Source: Nonomuraea sp. MG754425 (lineage in GTDB: Bacteria > Actinomycetota > Actinomycetes > Streptosporangiales > Streptosporangiaceae). From it: a stretch of DNA of 64,000 nucleotides. The notes below the pieces were generated by a model. That model worked only from the letters and a program-made list of their open reading frames with translations. It ran no database searches and was not told the DNA's origin. The DNA lies in the NCBI RefSeq assembly GCF_021699195.1, contig NZ_SSXE01000019.1, forward strand, positions 1 through 64,000, given 5' to 3'. Shown piece after piece: positions 33,424 to 43,056 of the stretch. Position 1 is the first letter of the stretch, and each line of letters starts with the position of its first letter. Made by a program: the position numbers and the translations under genes.

Positions 33424-35694
33424 TCACCCCATGAGCTTGTCGAGCGTGATCGGCAGGTCGAGCACGCGCCGGCCGGTGGCGTGCCGCACGGCGTTGGCCA
33501 CGGCCGCGGCGGCGCCGGTGATGCTCACCTCGCCGATCCCGCGCAGGCCCAGCGGCATGGTCGAGTCCGGTTCGTTCAGCCACTGCACGTCGATGCGGGG
33601 GATGTCGGCGTGCACGGGCACGTGGTACTCCGACAGGCTGGCGTTCACGATCCGGCCGTCGCGGTGGTCGATCAGGGTCTGCTCCGACAAGGCCATGCCG
33701 ATGCCCATCACGATGCCGCCGCGCAACTGGCTCGCCGCCGTCCTGGCGTTGATCACCGTGCCGACGTCGAACACGCCCAGCCAGCGCGAGACGCGTACCT
33801 CCATGGTGTCGGGGTCCACCCGCACCTCGCAGAACTGCGCCCCGGTCGCCGCCCGCACCCACTGCCTGCGCTCGCGCAGGGTCCTGACCATGAAGCCCAG
33901 CATGCCCGCGCGGCTCTCCGCCTCCACGTGGCCGCGGCCGGCCGCGGCCAGGATCTCCGCGTACGTCTGTCCGCGTCCCGCGTGGTACAGCCCGCCGTCG
34001 CGCGCCTCCAGGTCCTCCGGCCGCACGCCCCGCAGCGGCGAGCCGGGCACCCGCCGGGCCAGGCCGAGCAGGGTGCGCCTGAGCTTGTCGCAGGCGTCCA
34101 GCACGCCCGCCGCAGCGCTCGCGGTCTGTGCCGAGCCGCCCGCGCCCGGCCCGGACGGCAGGTCGGAGTCGCCGTACTCGAAGCGTACGGACTCGAGCGG
34201 GACGCCCAGTTCGTCGGCGGCGATCTGCGCCTGGACGGTCGCCGTGCCCATGCCCATCTCCTGCAGACCGCAGCGCACCACGACCGTGCCGTCCGCGCCG
34301 AGTCGCACGGTGACGTTCGCCGGCATCCGCATCGACGGGTGGTAGGCCGTGGCCACCCCCATGCCGACCAGCCACCGGCCGTCCCGCATGACGCCGGGCC
34401 GCGGGTCGCGCGTGCTCCAGCCGAACCGCTCGGCCCCCAGCGCGTACGCCTCCCGCAGCCGCCGGTGCGCCAGCCGCTGCCCGCCCACCGGGTCGCGGTC
34501 GGGCTCGTTGCGCAGGCGCAGCTCGATCGGGTCGAGGCCCAGCTCGCAGGCCAGCTCGTCCATGGCCGACTCCACGGCGAAGGTGCCGATGGACTCGCCG
34601 GGGGCGCGCATGAAGGTGTTGGCCAGCAGGTCGAGCTGGACGACGTTCTGGCGCAGGTGGATGTTGGGCGAGGCGTACAGGTGGCGGGTGCCGGCGGTGA
34701 TCGGCTCGCCCATGCCGCCGGCCCGGCCCGTCCTGGACACGCTGGTGTGGATGAGCGCGGTCAGCCGGCCGTCGGCGTCCGAGCCCAGCGCGACCCGCTG
34801 CGTGCTGGGGGTGCGCCCGCCGACCGTGTGGTAGACGCCTTCGCGGGTGAGCGCCAGCCGTACCGGACGGCCGGTCGCCCGCGCGGCCAGCACGGCGAGC
34901 AGCGTGCCGGCCCAGACCGAGCCCTTGCCGCCGAACCCGCCCCCCACGTACGGGGACAGGACCCTGACGCCCTTCTCCGGCACCCCGAACCGCTGCGCCA
35001 GGTGCCGCCGCGTCCACGCGATGTTCTGCGCGGCCTCGTGCACGGTCAGCCGGTCGCCGTCCCAGACGGCGGTGGTGGCGTGCGGCTCGATCGCGTTGTG
35101 GTGGTGCGGCGGCGTGCTGAAGGTCAGGTCCACCGAGTGCGCGGCGGTGGCGAGCGCGGCCGGCGCGTCGCCCTTGTCGGCGGCGGCCTCGCTGATCAGG
35201 TTGCCCTTCTGCGGCACCGCGTTGCCCTCTTCCGCGGCGAAGTCCACCGCGGCGGGCAGTTCCTCGTACGCGGGCCGCACCAGCGACGCCGCGTACCGGG
35301 CCGTCTCCGGTGTCTCGGCGACCACGACCGCGACGGGCTGGCCGTTCCAGTGCACCTCGTCGGTGGCCAGGTAGTTGACCGGCGTGCCGGAGACCAGCGT
35401 GCTGAGGTCGAGGAAGCTCACCTTGGGGGCGGGCTTCATGGGCGGCGCGTTCTCGTGGGTGAGGACGTCGATCACGCCGCGCACCGCCAGCGCCGCCGCC
35501 GTGTCGACGGCGGTCAGGCGGCCCCGGGGGATCGTGGCGTGCACGAGCGCGGCGTAGGCCAGCCCGGGGTAGGGGTACTCGGCGGCGAAGCGGGCCTCGC
35601 CGGTGGTCTTGGCGGGGCCGTCCACCCGGTCCACGGCGCGGCCGACGTACTTGCCGGTGGCGGACGCGGTCTTGTCCGCGTACGTGGTGCTCAT
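33424..35694 (-). CDS. Molybdenum-cofactor subunit of aldehyde oxidoreductase (PaoC/YagR-like)
   Basis: The 756-residue protein belongs to the xanthine dehydrogenase family. The N-terminal part has [20 protein letters not shown], the middle has [10 protein letters not shown], and the Moco-binding landmarks include [20 protein letters not shown] and [12 protein letters not shown]. It ends with [20 protein letters not shown], whose Glu (GIGEVS) is the base of the active site. The start ATG at 35694 overlaps the FAD-subunit stop by 4 bp. It oxidises aldehydes or heterocycles with the two other subunits. No XdhC/PaoD-type maturation gene is adjacent, which is unusual. Confidence 0.92.
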   Translation of the reverse strand: MSTTYADKTASATGKYVGRAVDRVDGPAKTTGEARFAAEYPYPGLAYAALVHATIPRGRLTAVDTAAALAVRGVIDVLTHENAPPMKPAPKVSFLDLSTLVSGTPVNYLATDEVHWNGQPVAVVVAETPETARYAASLVRPAYEELPAAVDFAAEEGNAVPQKGNLISEAAADKGDAPAALATAAHSVDLTFSTPPHHHNAIEPHATTAVWDGDRLTVHEAAQNIAWTRRHLAQRFGVPEKGVRVLSPYVGGGFGGKGSVWAGTLLAVLAARATGRPVRLALTREGVYHTVGGRTPSTQRVALGSDADGRLTALIHTSVSRTGRAGGMGEPITAGTRHLYASPNIHLRQNVVQLDLLANTFMRAPGESIGTFAVESAMDELACELGLDPIELRLRNEPDRDPVGGQRLAHRRLREAYALGAERFGWSTRDPRPGVMRDGRWLVGMGVATAYHPSMRMPANVTVRLGADGTVVVRCGLQEMGMGTATVQAQIAADELGVPLESVRFEYGDSDLPSGPGAGGSAQTASAAAGVLDACDKLRRTLLGLARRVPGSPLRGVRPEDLEARDGGLYHAGRGQTYAEILAAAGRGHVEAESRAGMLGFMVRTLRERRQWVRAATGAQFCEVRVDPDTMEVRVSRWLGVFDVGTVINARTAASQLRGGIVMGIGMALSEQTLIDHRDGRIVNASLSEYHVPVHADIPRIDVQWLNEPDSTMPLGLRGIGEVSITGAAAAVANAVRHATGRRVLDLPITLDKLMG

Positions 35695-36683
35695 CGCGGG
35701 TCCCCTCCCGTGCTCAGCTCGCGCAGGGTGGCCACGATCGTGGCCGTGGCCAGGGCGGCCTTGAACGCGTTGTCCCGCCGGGTGCTCGCGCCCGCCAGTT
35801 CGGCCTCGGCGGCCCGCCGGTAGGCGCTCTCGTCGGCGGGGCCGCCGACGAGCAGCCGCTCGGCCTCGGTGGCCCGCCACGGTCGGGGGGCGACGCCGCC
35901 CAGCGCCAGGCAGACGTCCGTGACGACGCCGTCGCGCACCTCCAGCGCCGCCGCCACCGAGACCAGGGCGAACGCGTACGACGCCCGGTCGCGGACCTTG
36001 CGGTAGCGGGAGTTCGCGGCGACCGGCGCGGGCGGCAGCTCGACGGCCGTGACCAGTTCGCCGGGGGCCAGCACGGTCTCGACCTCCGGGGTGTCGCCGG
36101 GCAGCCGGTGGAAGTCCGTCAGCGGCACGCGCCGGGTGCCGTCCTGGCCGCGCAGCTCGACCACCGCGTCCAGGGCGGCCAGGGCCACGCACAGGTCGGA
36201 CGGGTGGGCGGCCACGCAGCTCGCGCTGACGCCGAGGATCGCCGCGCCGCGGTTGAACCCGTCGAGGGCGTCGCAGCCGCGGCCCGGCTCGCGCTTGTTG
36301 CAGGCCGAGGCGTGGTCGTAGAAGTACGGGCAGCGGGTGCGCTGCAGCAGGTTGCCGCCCACGGTGGCCATGTTGCGGAGCTGGGCCGAGGCCCCGGACA
36401 GCACCGCCTGCGAGAGCATCGGGTAGCGCTCGCGCACCCGGCGGTCGGCGGCCAGTGCGCTGTTGCGCACGAGCGCGCCGATCCGCAGGCCGCCGCCGGG
36501 CAGGTCGTCCACCGTGTCGAAGGGCAGCCCGGTCACGTCCACGACCGTGTCGGGCTGCTCGATGCCCTCGCGCATCAGGTCCACCAGGTTGGTGCCGCCG
36601 CCGAGGAACCTCGCGCCCGGCTGCGCGGCGGCCTGGATCGCGGCCTCGACGTCGGCGGGCTTGACGTACGCGAACGGTTTCAT
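35691..36683 (-). CDS. FAD subunit of aldehyde oxidoreductase (PaoB/YagS-like)
   Basis: The 330-residue protein has the FAD-binding motif of the PCMH fold ([20 protein letters not shown]), [14 protein letters not shown] sequence, and [19 protein letters not shown]. Cysteines in [21 protein letters not shown] match those that bind the extra 4Fe-4S cluster in E. coli PaoB. It overlaps the neighbouring subunits by 4 bp on either side. Confidence 0.92.
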   Translation of the reverse strand: MKPFAYVKPADVEAAIQAAAQPGARFLGGGTNLVDLMREGIEQPDTVVDVTGLPFDTVDDLPGGGLRIGALVRNSALAADRRVRERYPMLSQAVLSGASAQLRNMATVGGNLLQRTRCPYFYDHASACNKREPGRGCDALDGFNRGAAILGVSASCVAAHPSDLCVALAALDAVVELRGQDGTRRVPLTDFHRLPGDTPEVETVLAPGELVTAVELPPAPVAANSRYRKVRDRASYAFALVSVAAALEVRDGVVTDVCLALGGVAPRPWRATEAERLLVGGPADESAYRRAAEAELAGASTRRDNAFKAALATATIVATLRELSTGGDPR

Positions 36684-37186
36684 CGGGTGCCCTCCTCGCC
36701 GGCCACGTCCATGATCGCGTCGAGGATGCCGTTGTAGGCGCCGCACCGGCACAGGTTGCCGCTCATCCGCTCCCTGACCTCGCTCTCGCTCAGCTCGTAC
36801 GCGCCCGCTCCCGGCGGGGTGACGGCGCTGGGCATGCCGGCCTCGTACTCGGCCAGCATGCCGATCGCCGAGCAGAGCTGGCCGGGGGTGCAGTAGCCGC
36901 ACTGGAACCCGTCGTGGCGCACGAACGCCTCCTGCAGCGGGTGCGCCACGCCTTCGATCGTGGTGATCTCGCTGCCGTCGTACTGGACGGCCAGGGCCAG
37001 GCAGGCGTTGATCCGCAGGCCGTCGGCCAGCACCGTGCAGGCGCCGCAGGCGCCCTGGTCGCAGCCCTTCTTGGGGCCGGTCAGCCCGAGCCGCTCGCGC
37101 AGCGCGTCGAGCAGGCTCACCCATGGCTCGACGTCGAGGGACTCGACGGAGCCGTTCACGTTCATCCGTATCTGGGTCACTCGCAT
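36680..37186 (-). CDS. 2Fe-2S subunit of aldehyde oxidoreductase (PaoA/YagT-like)
   Basis: The 168-residue protein has a plant-type 2Fe-2S domain ([15 protein letters not shown], with a fourth Cys in RINACLAL) and the helical second 2Fe-2S domain ([14 protein letters not shown] and [14 protein letters not shown]). It passes electrons from the molybdenum centre to FAD. Unlike E. coli PaoA it has no Tat signal, so the complex is probably cytoplasmic. It is the first gene of the operon, and its promoter carries the nested palindrome. Confidence 0.92.
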   Translation of the reverse strand: MRVTQIRMNVNGSVESLDVEPWVSLLDALRERLGLTGPKKGCDQGACGACTVLADGLRINACLALAVQYDGSEITTIEGVAHPLQEAFVRHDGFQCGYCTPGQLCSAIGMLAEYEAGMPSAVTPPGAGAYELSESEVRERMSGNLCRCGAYNGILDAIMDVAGEEGTR

Positions 37187-37208
37187 CCTCCCGCTTTGCC
37201 CCGGACGC

Positions 37209-37251
37209 TAACAGAACGCCGTTCACTTAACAAGTGAATGGTGTTCTGTTA
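37209..37251. promoter_or_regulatory. 43-bp nested perfect palindrome (TetR operator candidate)
   Basis: Outer arms TAACAGAAC (37209-37217) and GTTCTGTTA (37243-37251) enclose inner arms TTCACTT (37222-37228) and AAGTGAA (37232-37238), all perfect. The spacers are 4, 3 and 4 bp, so the whole element is symmetric about one centre. It lies in the 91-bp gap between the oxidoreductase operon and a TetR gene and covers both likely promoters. Confidence 0.8.
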
Positions 37252-37277
37252 AGTCGCGCCAGTATGCTGGGTGCGAC

Positions 37278-37934
37278 ATGACGCGGTCGGCATTCCTCCG
37301 GGCCAGGCGGCCAGAGCACAAGCAGCAGCGGCGCGAGGCGATCCTCGCCGCCGCCCGCGAGCTCGCCCGCGCCTCCGGGGTAGGCAACGTGAGCCTGGGC
37401 GCGGTCGCCGAGTCGGTCGGGCTGGCGAAGTCGAACATCGTGCGCTACTTCGGCAGCCGCGAGGAGATCTACCTCGAACTGCTCACCGAGGAATGGCGCC
37501 AGTGGGCCGCGGACGCCGCCGCCCGGCTGCGCGCGGGCGGCGGCCCGGCCGAGGCGATGACCGCCCTGGCCGAGACCATCGTGGCCCGGCCGCTCTTCTG
37601 CGACCTGCTCAGCCACGCCGCCACCAGCCTTGAGCACAACGTGTCCGTCCCCGTCGCCCGCGCGTTCAAGCACACCGTCCACGACCTCATCGCCGAGATG
37701 GGCGCGGAGGTCGCGGGCGCCACCGAGCTGACGCAACGGGAGGGCGGCGAGCTGGTGGCCGCCGCCAGCGGGCTGGCCGGCATGCTCTACCCGGCGGCCA
37801 ACCCGCCTCCCGCGCTCGCCCAGGTCTACGCCGAGGACCCCGAACTGGCCGCCGCGTGCCCCGTGCTGCTGCCCACGCTCGTCCGGGCGCTCTCGGCGCT
37901 GGCGGCCGGGCTGCCCACGCTCAGGGAGCGTTGA
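37278..37934 (+). CDS. TetR-family regulator of the aldehyde oxidoreductase operon
   Basis: The 218-residue protein has the TetR HTH (REAILAAARELARASGVGNV, then LGAVAESVGLAKSNIVRYFG) and a ligand-binding C-terminal domain typical of the family. It diverges from the three-gene oxidoreductase operon, across a nested palindrome that starts 27 bp upstream of its ATG. It most probably represses both transcripts until an aldehyde or aromatic ligand binds. Confidence 0.92.
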   Translation: MTRSAFLRARRPEHKQQRREAILAAARELARASGVGNVSLGAVAESVGLAKSNIVRYFGSREEIYLELLTEEWRQWAADAAARLRAGGGPAEAMTALAETIVARPLFCDLLSHAATSLEHNVSVPVARAFKHTVHDLIAEMGAEVAGATELTQREGGELVAAASGLAGMLYPAANPPPALAQVYAEDPELAAACPVLLPTLVRALSALAAGLPTLRER

Positions 37935-38052
37935 GAGCACCCGGACGAGCGTGCGCGGCGGTGAAAGTTTCACCCCTCTCCAGGCATTCCTTCCCCGTGC
38001 CCGTCTGACCGCTGTACATCGGGGCCGTTTGCGCAGAGCATGTGCGCGTACC

Positions 38053-38062
38053 TAACCGGTTA
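38053..38062. promoter_or_regulatory. LacI-type operator ahead of the mannanase
   Basis: TAACCGGTTA is a perfect 10-bp palindrome with the central CG typical of LacI-family sites, 25 bp upstream of the mannanase start codon. A downstream-convergent LacI gene (39752-40765) is the nearest candidate to bind it. Related TTAANCGNTTAA-like sequences occur at 40794 and 49666. Confidence 0.55.
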
Positions 38063-38087
38063 ACAACCACCAAGAAGGGCACCCCCC

Positions 38088-39698
38088 ATGATCAAACGAC
38101 TCGGGCTCGCGGCCGCGGCGCTCCTGTCGCTGCTCGTCTCGATGCTGATCGTCCCGGCTCCCGCGCACGCCGCGGTCGGGCTCCGGGTCAGCGGCGCCAG
38201 GATCCTGGAGGCCAACGGGAACGCGTTCGTCATGCGCGGAGTCAGCCACGCGCACACCTGGTACACCAGCCAGACCGGCTCCTTCGCCAACATCAAGGCC
38301 CTGCGCGCCAACACCGTCCGCGTGGTGCTCAGCGGCGGACGGTGGCCCGCGAACGGCGCCTCCGACGTGGCCAACGTCGTCTCCCTCTGCCGGCAGAACC
38401 GGTTAATATGCGTGCTCGAAAACCACGACACCACCGGGTACGGCGAGCAGAGCGGCGCGTACACGCTCGACCAGGCGGTCGACTACTGGAGCAGCGTCCG
38501 CAGCGCGCTCACCGGCACCGAGGACTTCATCGTCGTCAACATCGGCAACGAGCCGTACGGCAACAACAACGTCTCCGCCTGGACCGCCGCGACCACCAGC
38601 GCGATCACCCGCATGCGCGGCCTCGGCTTCCAGCACCTGCTCATGGTGGACGCGCCCAACTGGGGCCAGGACTGGCAGTTCACGATGCGCGACAGCGCCC
38701 AGACCGTGTTCAACGCCGACACCCAGCGCAACACGGTCTTCTCCATCCACATGTACGGGGTCTTCGACACGGCCGCCGAGATCACCGCGTACCTGAACGC
38801 CTTCCAGACCGCCGGGCTGCCGCTGGTCATCGGCGAGTTCGGGCACAACCACTCCGACGGCAACCCCGACGAGGACACGATCATGTCGCAGGCCCAGTCG
38901 CGCGGCGTCGGCTACATCGGCTGGTCGTGGAGCGGCAACGGCGGCGGCGTCGAGTACCTCGACATGGTCACCAACTTCAACCCGGCCGCGCTGACCTCGT
39001 GGGGCGAGCGCATCTTCAACGGCGCGAACGGCATCGTCGCCACCTCGCGCGAGGCCACCTTCTTCGGCGGCGGCGGCACCGACACCACCGCCCCGACCAC
39101 GCCCGGCACCCCCTCCGCCGCCGGCGTCACCTCCTCGGGGGCCACGCTGACCTGGTCGGCCTCCACCGACTCGGGCGGCTCCGGCCTGGCGGGCTACGAC
39201 GTCTACCGCGAGCAGGGCGCCACCGACCCGCTCCTCGGCTCGTCCACCACCAACTCGATCGCCCTGACGGGCCTGAGCCCGTCCACCCAGTACCAGGTGT
39301 ACGTCCGGGCCCGCGACGGGGCCGGCAACCAGTCCACCGCCTCGGCCACCAACACCTTCACCACCACCTCGGGCGGCGGCACCGGCGGCGGTTGCACGGC
39401 GGCCGGGACCGTCCAGAGCCAGTGGAGCGGCGGGTACGTCGTCCAGCCGGTCACGGTCACCAACACCGGCACGTCGGGCGTCACCGGCTGGACGGTCACC
39501 TTCACCCTGCCCGCCGGGCACTCCCTGGCCGGCTCGTGGAACGCCACGGTGACCAGCAGCGGGCAGACGGTCACCGCGCGCAACGCCGGCTACAACGGCA
39601 CCCTCGCCGCCGGGGGCTCGACCAGCTTCGGCGTCCAGGTCACCCGGCCGGGCGGGGACACCGCCACGGTCTCGTCCTACACCTGCGCGGCCTCCTGA
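38088..39698 (+). CDS. Secreted GH5 beta-mannanase with FnIII and CBM2 domains
   Basis: The 536-residue protein has a signal peptide cleaved near residue 28 (VPAPAHA-A). A GH5 (subfamily 8-like) catalytic domain spans 29 to about 325, with acid/base E155 in NIGNEPYG and nucleophile E250 in LVIGEFGHNH. A fibronectin type III domain (about 345-430, APTTPGTPSAAG to TFTTTS) follows. The C-terminal CBM2 carries Trp residues (SQWSGGYVVQPVTVTN, GWTVTFTLPAG) and Cys at both ends. The RGVSHAHTWY motif and size match Streptomyces ManA-type mannanases. It would degrade mannan or glucomannan bound to cellulose. Operator and LacI gene are nearby. Confidence 0.93.
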   Translation: MIKRLGLAAAALLSLLVSMLIVPAPAHAAVGLRVSGARILEANGNAFVMRGVSHAHTWYTSQTGSFANIKALRANTVRVVLSGGRWPANGASDVANVVSLCRQNRLICVLENHDTTGYGEQSGAYTLDQAVDYWSSVRSALTGTEDFIVVNIGNEPYGNNNVSAWTAATTSAITRMRGLGFQHLLMVDAPNWGQDWQFTMRDSAQTVFNADTQRNTVFSIHMYGVFDTAAEITAYLNAFQTAGLPLVIGEFGHNHSDGNPDEDTIMSQAQSRGVGYIGWSWSGNGGGVEYLDMVTNFNPAALTSWGERIFNGANGIVATSREATFFGGGGTDTTAPTTPGTPSAAGVTSSGATLTWSASTDSGGSGLAGYDVYREQGATDPLLGSSTTNSIALTGLSPSTQYQVYVRARDGAGNQSTASATNTFTTTSGGGTGGGCTAAGTVQSQWSGGYVVQPVTVTNTGTSGVTGWTVTFTLPAGHSLAGSWNATVTSSGQTVTARNAGYNGTLAAGGSTSFGVQVTRPGGDTATVSSYTCAAS

Positions 39699-39711
39699 CG
39701 GAGATTCGGCC

Positions 39712-39746
39712 GCGGTGAGCCCGCCGCCTCCGGGCGGGCTCACCGC
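39712..39746. terminator. Bidirectional terminator, 14-bp stem
   Basis: GCGGTGAGCCCGCC (39712-39725) pairs perfectly with GGCGGGCTCACCGC (39733-39746) around a 7-nt loop in the gap between the mannanase stop and the convergent LacI stop. There is no U-tract, as usual for GC-rich actinomycetes. Confidence 0.75.
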
Positions 39747-39751
39747 AGCCG

Positions 39752-40765
39752 TCACGAGATCCCGGGCGGCGAGGTGGAGTCGCGGATCACCAGCTCACAG
39801 GGCAGGGTGTGCACGCCGGGCGTGGCCCTGCCGTCGATGGCCGCGAAGAGGTGCTGCGCCGCCGTGCGGCCCAGCACCTCCAGGTTCATGTCCACGGTGG
39901 TCAGCGCGGGCCGCGTCTCGGTGGACAGCACCTCCCAGTTGTCGTACCCGACCACCGCGATGTCGTCGGGCACCCGCCGCCCGCGCTCGCGCGCCGCCTC
40001 GACGAACCCGGCCGCGATCTGGTCGCTGCCGCAGAACACCGCGTCGATCCCCGGCTCGCTCATCAGCAGCATCTCGGCCGCGTGCCGCCCCCACCGCTGC
40101 GACCACACGCCCGGCAACGTCTGCCCCGCCTGCGCGACCCCGGCCTCCGCCAGCGCCTGGCGCAGGCCCTCCTCGCGGTCGCGGGCGGCCTTGTAGTGCG
40201 CGGGGCCGGTGATGTGCGCGATCCGCCGCCGTCCGAGCGCGAGCAGGTGCTGGACGGCCATCTTCGCCGCGCCCACGTCGTCGGGCACGAACGACACGTC
40301 GTCGGGGTCCTCGGAGGGGCCGTAGGCGTAGACGACGGGCACCGGCAGGTCCTTGCTCACCGACGGCCGCGGGTTGGTGCTCTCCCCCACCACGATCAGC
40401 CCGTCCACCCGGCGCGACAGCAGCGCGCGCAGGTGGTGCTGCTCCCTGATCGCGTCGCCGCGCGCGTCGCACAGCAGCACCGCCATCTCGCCGGCCCCGA
40501 ACGCGTCCTCGGCCCCGAGCAGGACGGGGATGCCGAACCGGCCGACGCTGTCGGAGGTGAGCAGCCCGACCGTCCGGGTCTGCCCCGACAGCAGCCCCCT
40601 GGCCAGGGCGTTCGGCTGGAAGGAGAGCTCCGCCGCGGCGGCGAGCACCCGCTCGCGTGTCGCCGCCCGTACGTCCTGGCGCCCGTTGAGCGCCTTGGAG
40701 GCCGTGGCGATCGACACCCCCGCCAGCGAGGCCACGTCGTTGATGGTCGCCCGCTTACCCGCCAT
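39752..40765 (-). CDS. LacI-family regulator
   Basis: The 337-residue protein starts with TINDVASLAGVSIATASKAL, the LacI HTH, followed by FQPNALARGLLSGQTRTVGL and the effector domain. It ends with LVIRDSTSPP, a common LacI ending. It is flanked by the mannanase (convergent) and the ABC importer/GH127 operon (divergent), so it probably controls sugar uptake and hydrolysis in response to an oligosaccharide. Its own promoter region holds LacI-type sites. Confidence 0.93.
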   Translation of the reverse strand: MAGKRATINDVASLAGVSIATASKALNGRQDVRAATRERVLAAAAELSFQPNALARGLLSGQTRTVGLLTSDSVGRFGIPVLLGAEDAFGAGEMAVLLCDARGDAIREQHHLRALLSRRVDGLIVVGESTNPRPSVSKDLPVPVVYAYGPSEDPDDVSFVPDDVGAAKMAVQHLLALGRRRIAHITGPAHYKAARDREEGLRQALAEAGVAQAGQTLPGVWSQRWGRHAAEMLLMSEPGIDAVFCGSDQIAAGFVEAARERGRRVPDDIAVVGYDNWEVLSTETRPALTTVDMNLEVLGRTAAQHLFAAIDGRATPGVHTLPCELVIRDSTSPPGIS

Positions 40766-40774
40766 ACTTCGAAA

Positions 40775-40855
40775 CCCTTTTCGGAGAATTGTGAACCGCT
40801 TAGCACCATAGCACCCATTGACATGGGCTCATGTTTCTTCTACGTTTCCGAAAAC
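40775..40855. promoter_or_regulatory. Divergent LacI / sugar importer control region
   Basis: The 111-bp gap between the LacI gene and the importer operon contains GTTTCCGAAAAC (40844-40855), a near-palindrome with central CG and 10 of 12 positions symmetric. It also contains AACCGCTTA (40794-40802), which resembles the sites at 38053 and 49666. Both fit LacI-family operators. GGAG of the importer ribosome-binding site follows downstream. Confidence 0.5.
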
Positions 40856-40876
40856 CTTTAAGTCCAGGAGCACAAC

Positions 40877-42148
40877 ATGAGACGAAGGCTGGCCGGGATC
40901 TCCCTCCTCGGCGTGTTAGCGCTCACAGCAGCGGCCTGCGGCAACGGCGGCGGTGGTGGCGGCGGGGCCCAACCGGCGGACGGTCCCGTGACGATCACCA
41001 TGTGGACCCGGGCCGCCACCCAGGCGCAGAGCGAACGCCTGGTCGCCGAGTACAACAGGACCCACAAGAACCAGGTCAAGCTCACCGTCATCCCCACCGA
41101 CAACTACCAGCCGCGCATCGCCGCCGCGGCCGGGGCCAAGCAGCTCCCCGACGTGTTCGCCGCCGACGTCATCTTCGTCCCGAACTACACCTCCCAAGGT
41201 CTGTTCATGGACATCACCGACAGGATCGCGGCGCTGCCGTACAAGGACAAGCTCGCGCCCTCCCACATGGAGCTCGGCACCCTGGACGAGCGCCGCTACA
41301 CGCTCCCGCACACCCTCGACCTGTCGGTCTGGTTCTGGAACAAGGACCTGTACGAGAAGGCCGGCCTCGACCCCGAGCAGGGCCCGAAGACGCTCAGGGA
41401 GTTCGCCGAGCAGGCCACCACCGTCCAGGAGAAGCTGGGCAAGGACGGCAAGGTGCACGGCACCTTCTTCGGCGGCAACTGCGGCGGCTGCTACGTGTTC
41501 ACCTTCTGGCCCTCCGTGTGGGCGGCCGGCGGGCAGGTCATGAACCCCGAGGGCACCACCTCGCTCAACGACCAGCCCGCCATGACCGAGGTGTTCAAGA
41601 TCTGGCGCGAGCTGTACGAGAAGAAGGCCACCGGCCCGACGGCCAAGGAGGAGCAGGGCCCGACCTGGACCGGCTTCTTCCCCAAGGGGGAGATCGGCGT
41701 GATGCCGATGCCGTCCACCACGCTCGGCCTGATGCCGAAGGACATGAAGATCGGCGTCACCCCGATCGCGGGCCCCGACGGCGGCGAGTCCACGTTCGTG
41801 GGCGGCGACTCGGTCGGGATCTCGGCCACCTCCAAGAACGCCGACGCGGCCTGGGACTTCCTCTCCTGGACGGTCTCCGACGCGGCCCAGGTCGAGGTGA
41901 TGGCCAAGAACAAGGACGTGCTCGCCCGCATCGACCTGGCCGCCAACAAGTACTCGGCGGAGGACCCGCGCGTGGTGCTGATCAACTCGCTGGTGGCCAA
42001 GGGCCGCACACCGTACGCGCTGCGCTTCGGCCAGACCTACAACGACCCCCAGGGCCCGTGGCTGCGGCTGGCCAGAGAGGCCGTGTTCGGCGACGCCGCC
42101 CAGGCCACCCAGCTCAACGCCGAGGTCACGAAGTCGCTGCAGCAATGA
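40877..42148 (+). CDS. Sugar-binding lipoprotein of ABC importer
   Basis: The 423-residue protein has a lipoprotein signal with lipobox LTAAAC (Cys21), a Gly-rich linker, and a family 1 extracellular solute-binding fold (VTITMWTRAATQAQSERLV, LPDVFAADVIFV, and AAWDFLSWTVSD at the C-terminal side). It should be membrane-anchored and capture an oligosaccharide. Its stop overlaps the first permease start. GGAG precedes the ATG. The neighbouring GH127 and GH5 enzymes suggest arabino- or manno-oligosaccharides. Confidence 0.92.
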   Translation: MRRRLAGISLLGVLALTAAACGNGGGGGGGAQPADGPVTITMWTRAATQAQSERLVAEYNRTHKNQVKLTVIPTDNYQPRIAAAAGAKQLPDVFAADVIFVPNYTSQGLFMDITDRIAALPYKDKLAPSHMELGTLDERRYTLPHTLDLSVWFWNKDLYEKAGLDPEQGPKTLREFAEQATTVQEKLGKDGKVHGTFFGGNCGGCYVFTFWPSVWAAGGQVMNPEGTTSLNDQPAMTEVFKIWRELYEKKATGPTAKEEQGPTWTGFFPKGEIGVMPMPSTTLGLMPKDMKIGVTPIAGPDGGESTFVGGDSVGISATSKNADAAWDFLSWTVSDAAQVEVMAKNKDVLARIDLAANKYSAEDPRVVLINSLVAKGRTPYALRFGQTYNDPQGPWLRLAREAVFGDAAQATQLNAEVTKSLQQ

Positions 42149-43056
42149 CGCTGACGACCGCACGGACGAGGCGGGCGGCCCGCGCGACGCCGCCCGCCCG
42201 GTGGCGCGGCAGGAAGCTCCAGGGCTGGCTGTACGCGGCCCCGACGGCCGTCATCGTGGGTGTGCTGTTCGTCGCCCCGCTGGTGCTGGTCGTCTGGATG
42301 TCGCTGAACCGCTGGCCCCTGCTCGGCCAGGCCACGTTCAACGCCCCGGCCAACTACCTCAAGATCGCCGACAACCCGCTCTTCGTCGACGCCGTGCTCT
42401 TCACGCTGAAGTACACGGCCATCACGACCGTGCTGCTGTCGGCCGTGGCGCTGGGCCTGGCGCTGCTGGTGCAGGAGCGCCGGCCGGGCATCGCCTTCTT
42501 CAGGACCGCGTTCTTCCTGCCCGGCGCGGTCGGGTTCGCGGCGGCCGGACTGCTGTTCTACGGGATGCTGAACAACGACTTCGGCCCCATCGACCCGATG
42601 TTGCGGGCGCTCGGCGTCACCAGCGAGCCGGTCAAGTGGATCGGCACCCCGAACATGGCGCTGTTCTCCACGATCGCGCTGGTGCTGTGGCGCTTCGCCG
42701 GGTTCAACATGCTCATCCTGCTGACCGGCCTGCAGGCCATCCCCACCGAGGTGTACGAGGCCGCCAGAAGCGACGGCGCGAACCGCCTGCAGATCTTCAC
42801 CAAGATCACGCTCCCGCTGCTGCGCCCGACGCTGGCGCTGATGCTGATCCTCAGCGTCACGGGCTCGCTGCTGGCCTTCGACCAGTTCTTCGTCTTCACC
42901 AACGGCGGCCCGGACAACAGCACCGTCTCGATGGTGATGGTCGTCTACCGGGACGCCTTCTTCCGCTTCGACCTCGGCGGCGCGGCGGCCCTGTCGGTCG
43001 TGCTGCTCGTGGCCCTGGTCGGGCTCAACACGCTGATGATGCGGAGGCTGCGGTGA
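42145..43056 (+). CDS. ABC sugar permease 1 (MalF-like)
   Basis: The 303-residue protein has six transmembrane helices and the inner-membrane component EAA loop, EVYEAARSDGANRLQIFTKI, ahead of TLPLLRPTLALML. The start ATG overlaps the lipoprotein stop by 4 bp, and the end overlaps permease 2. The ATPase is not in this operon; in actinomycetes a shared MsiK usually energises such importers. Confidence 0.93.
   Translation: MTLTTARTRRAARATPPARWRGRKLQGWLYAAPTAVIVGVLFVAPLVLVVWMSLNRWPLLGQATFNAPANYLKIADNPLFVDAVLFTLKYTAITTVLLSAVALGLALLVQERRPGIAFFRTAFFLPGAVGFAAAGLLFYGMLNNDFGPIDPMLRALGVTSEPVKWIGTPNMALFSTIALVLWRFAGFNMLILLTGLQAIPTEVYEAARSDGANRLQIFTKITLPLLRPTLALMLILSVTGSLLAFDQFFVFTNGGPDNSTVSMVMVVYRDAFFRFDLGGAAALSVVLLVALVGLNTLMMRRLR

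Noticed and set aside
33397..35823. An 800-codon plus-strand open frame opposite the molybdenum subunit
   Set aside because: It has no motif and is rich in Arg/His/Gly/Val; the minus-strand frame shows complete xanthine-dehydrogenase family signatures.
19331..37222. A 14-base identity (CCGGACGCTAACAG) between 19331 and 37201
   Set aside because: One copy is part of a terminator and the other of a promoter gap; the shared stretch does not extend and looks accidental.
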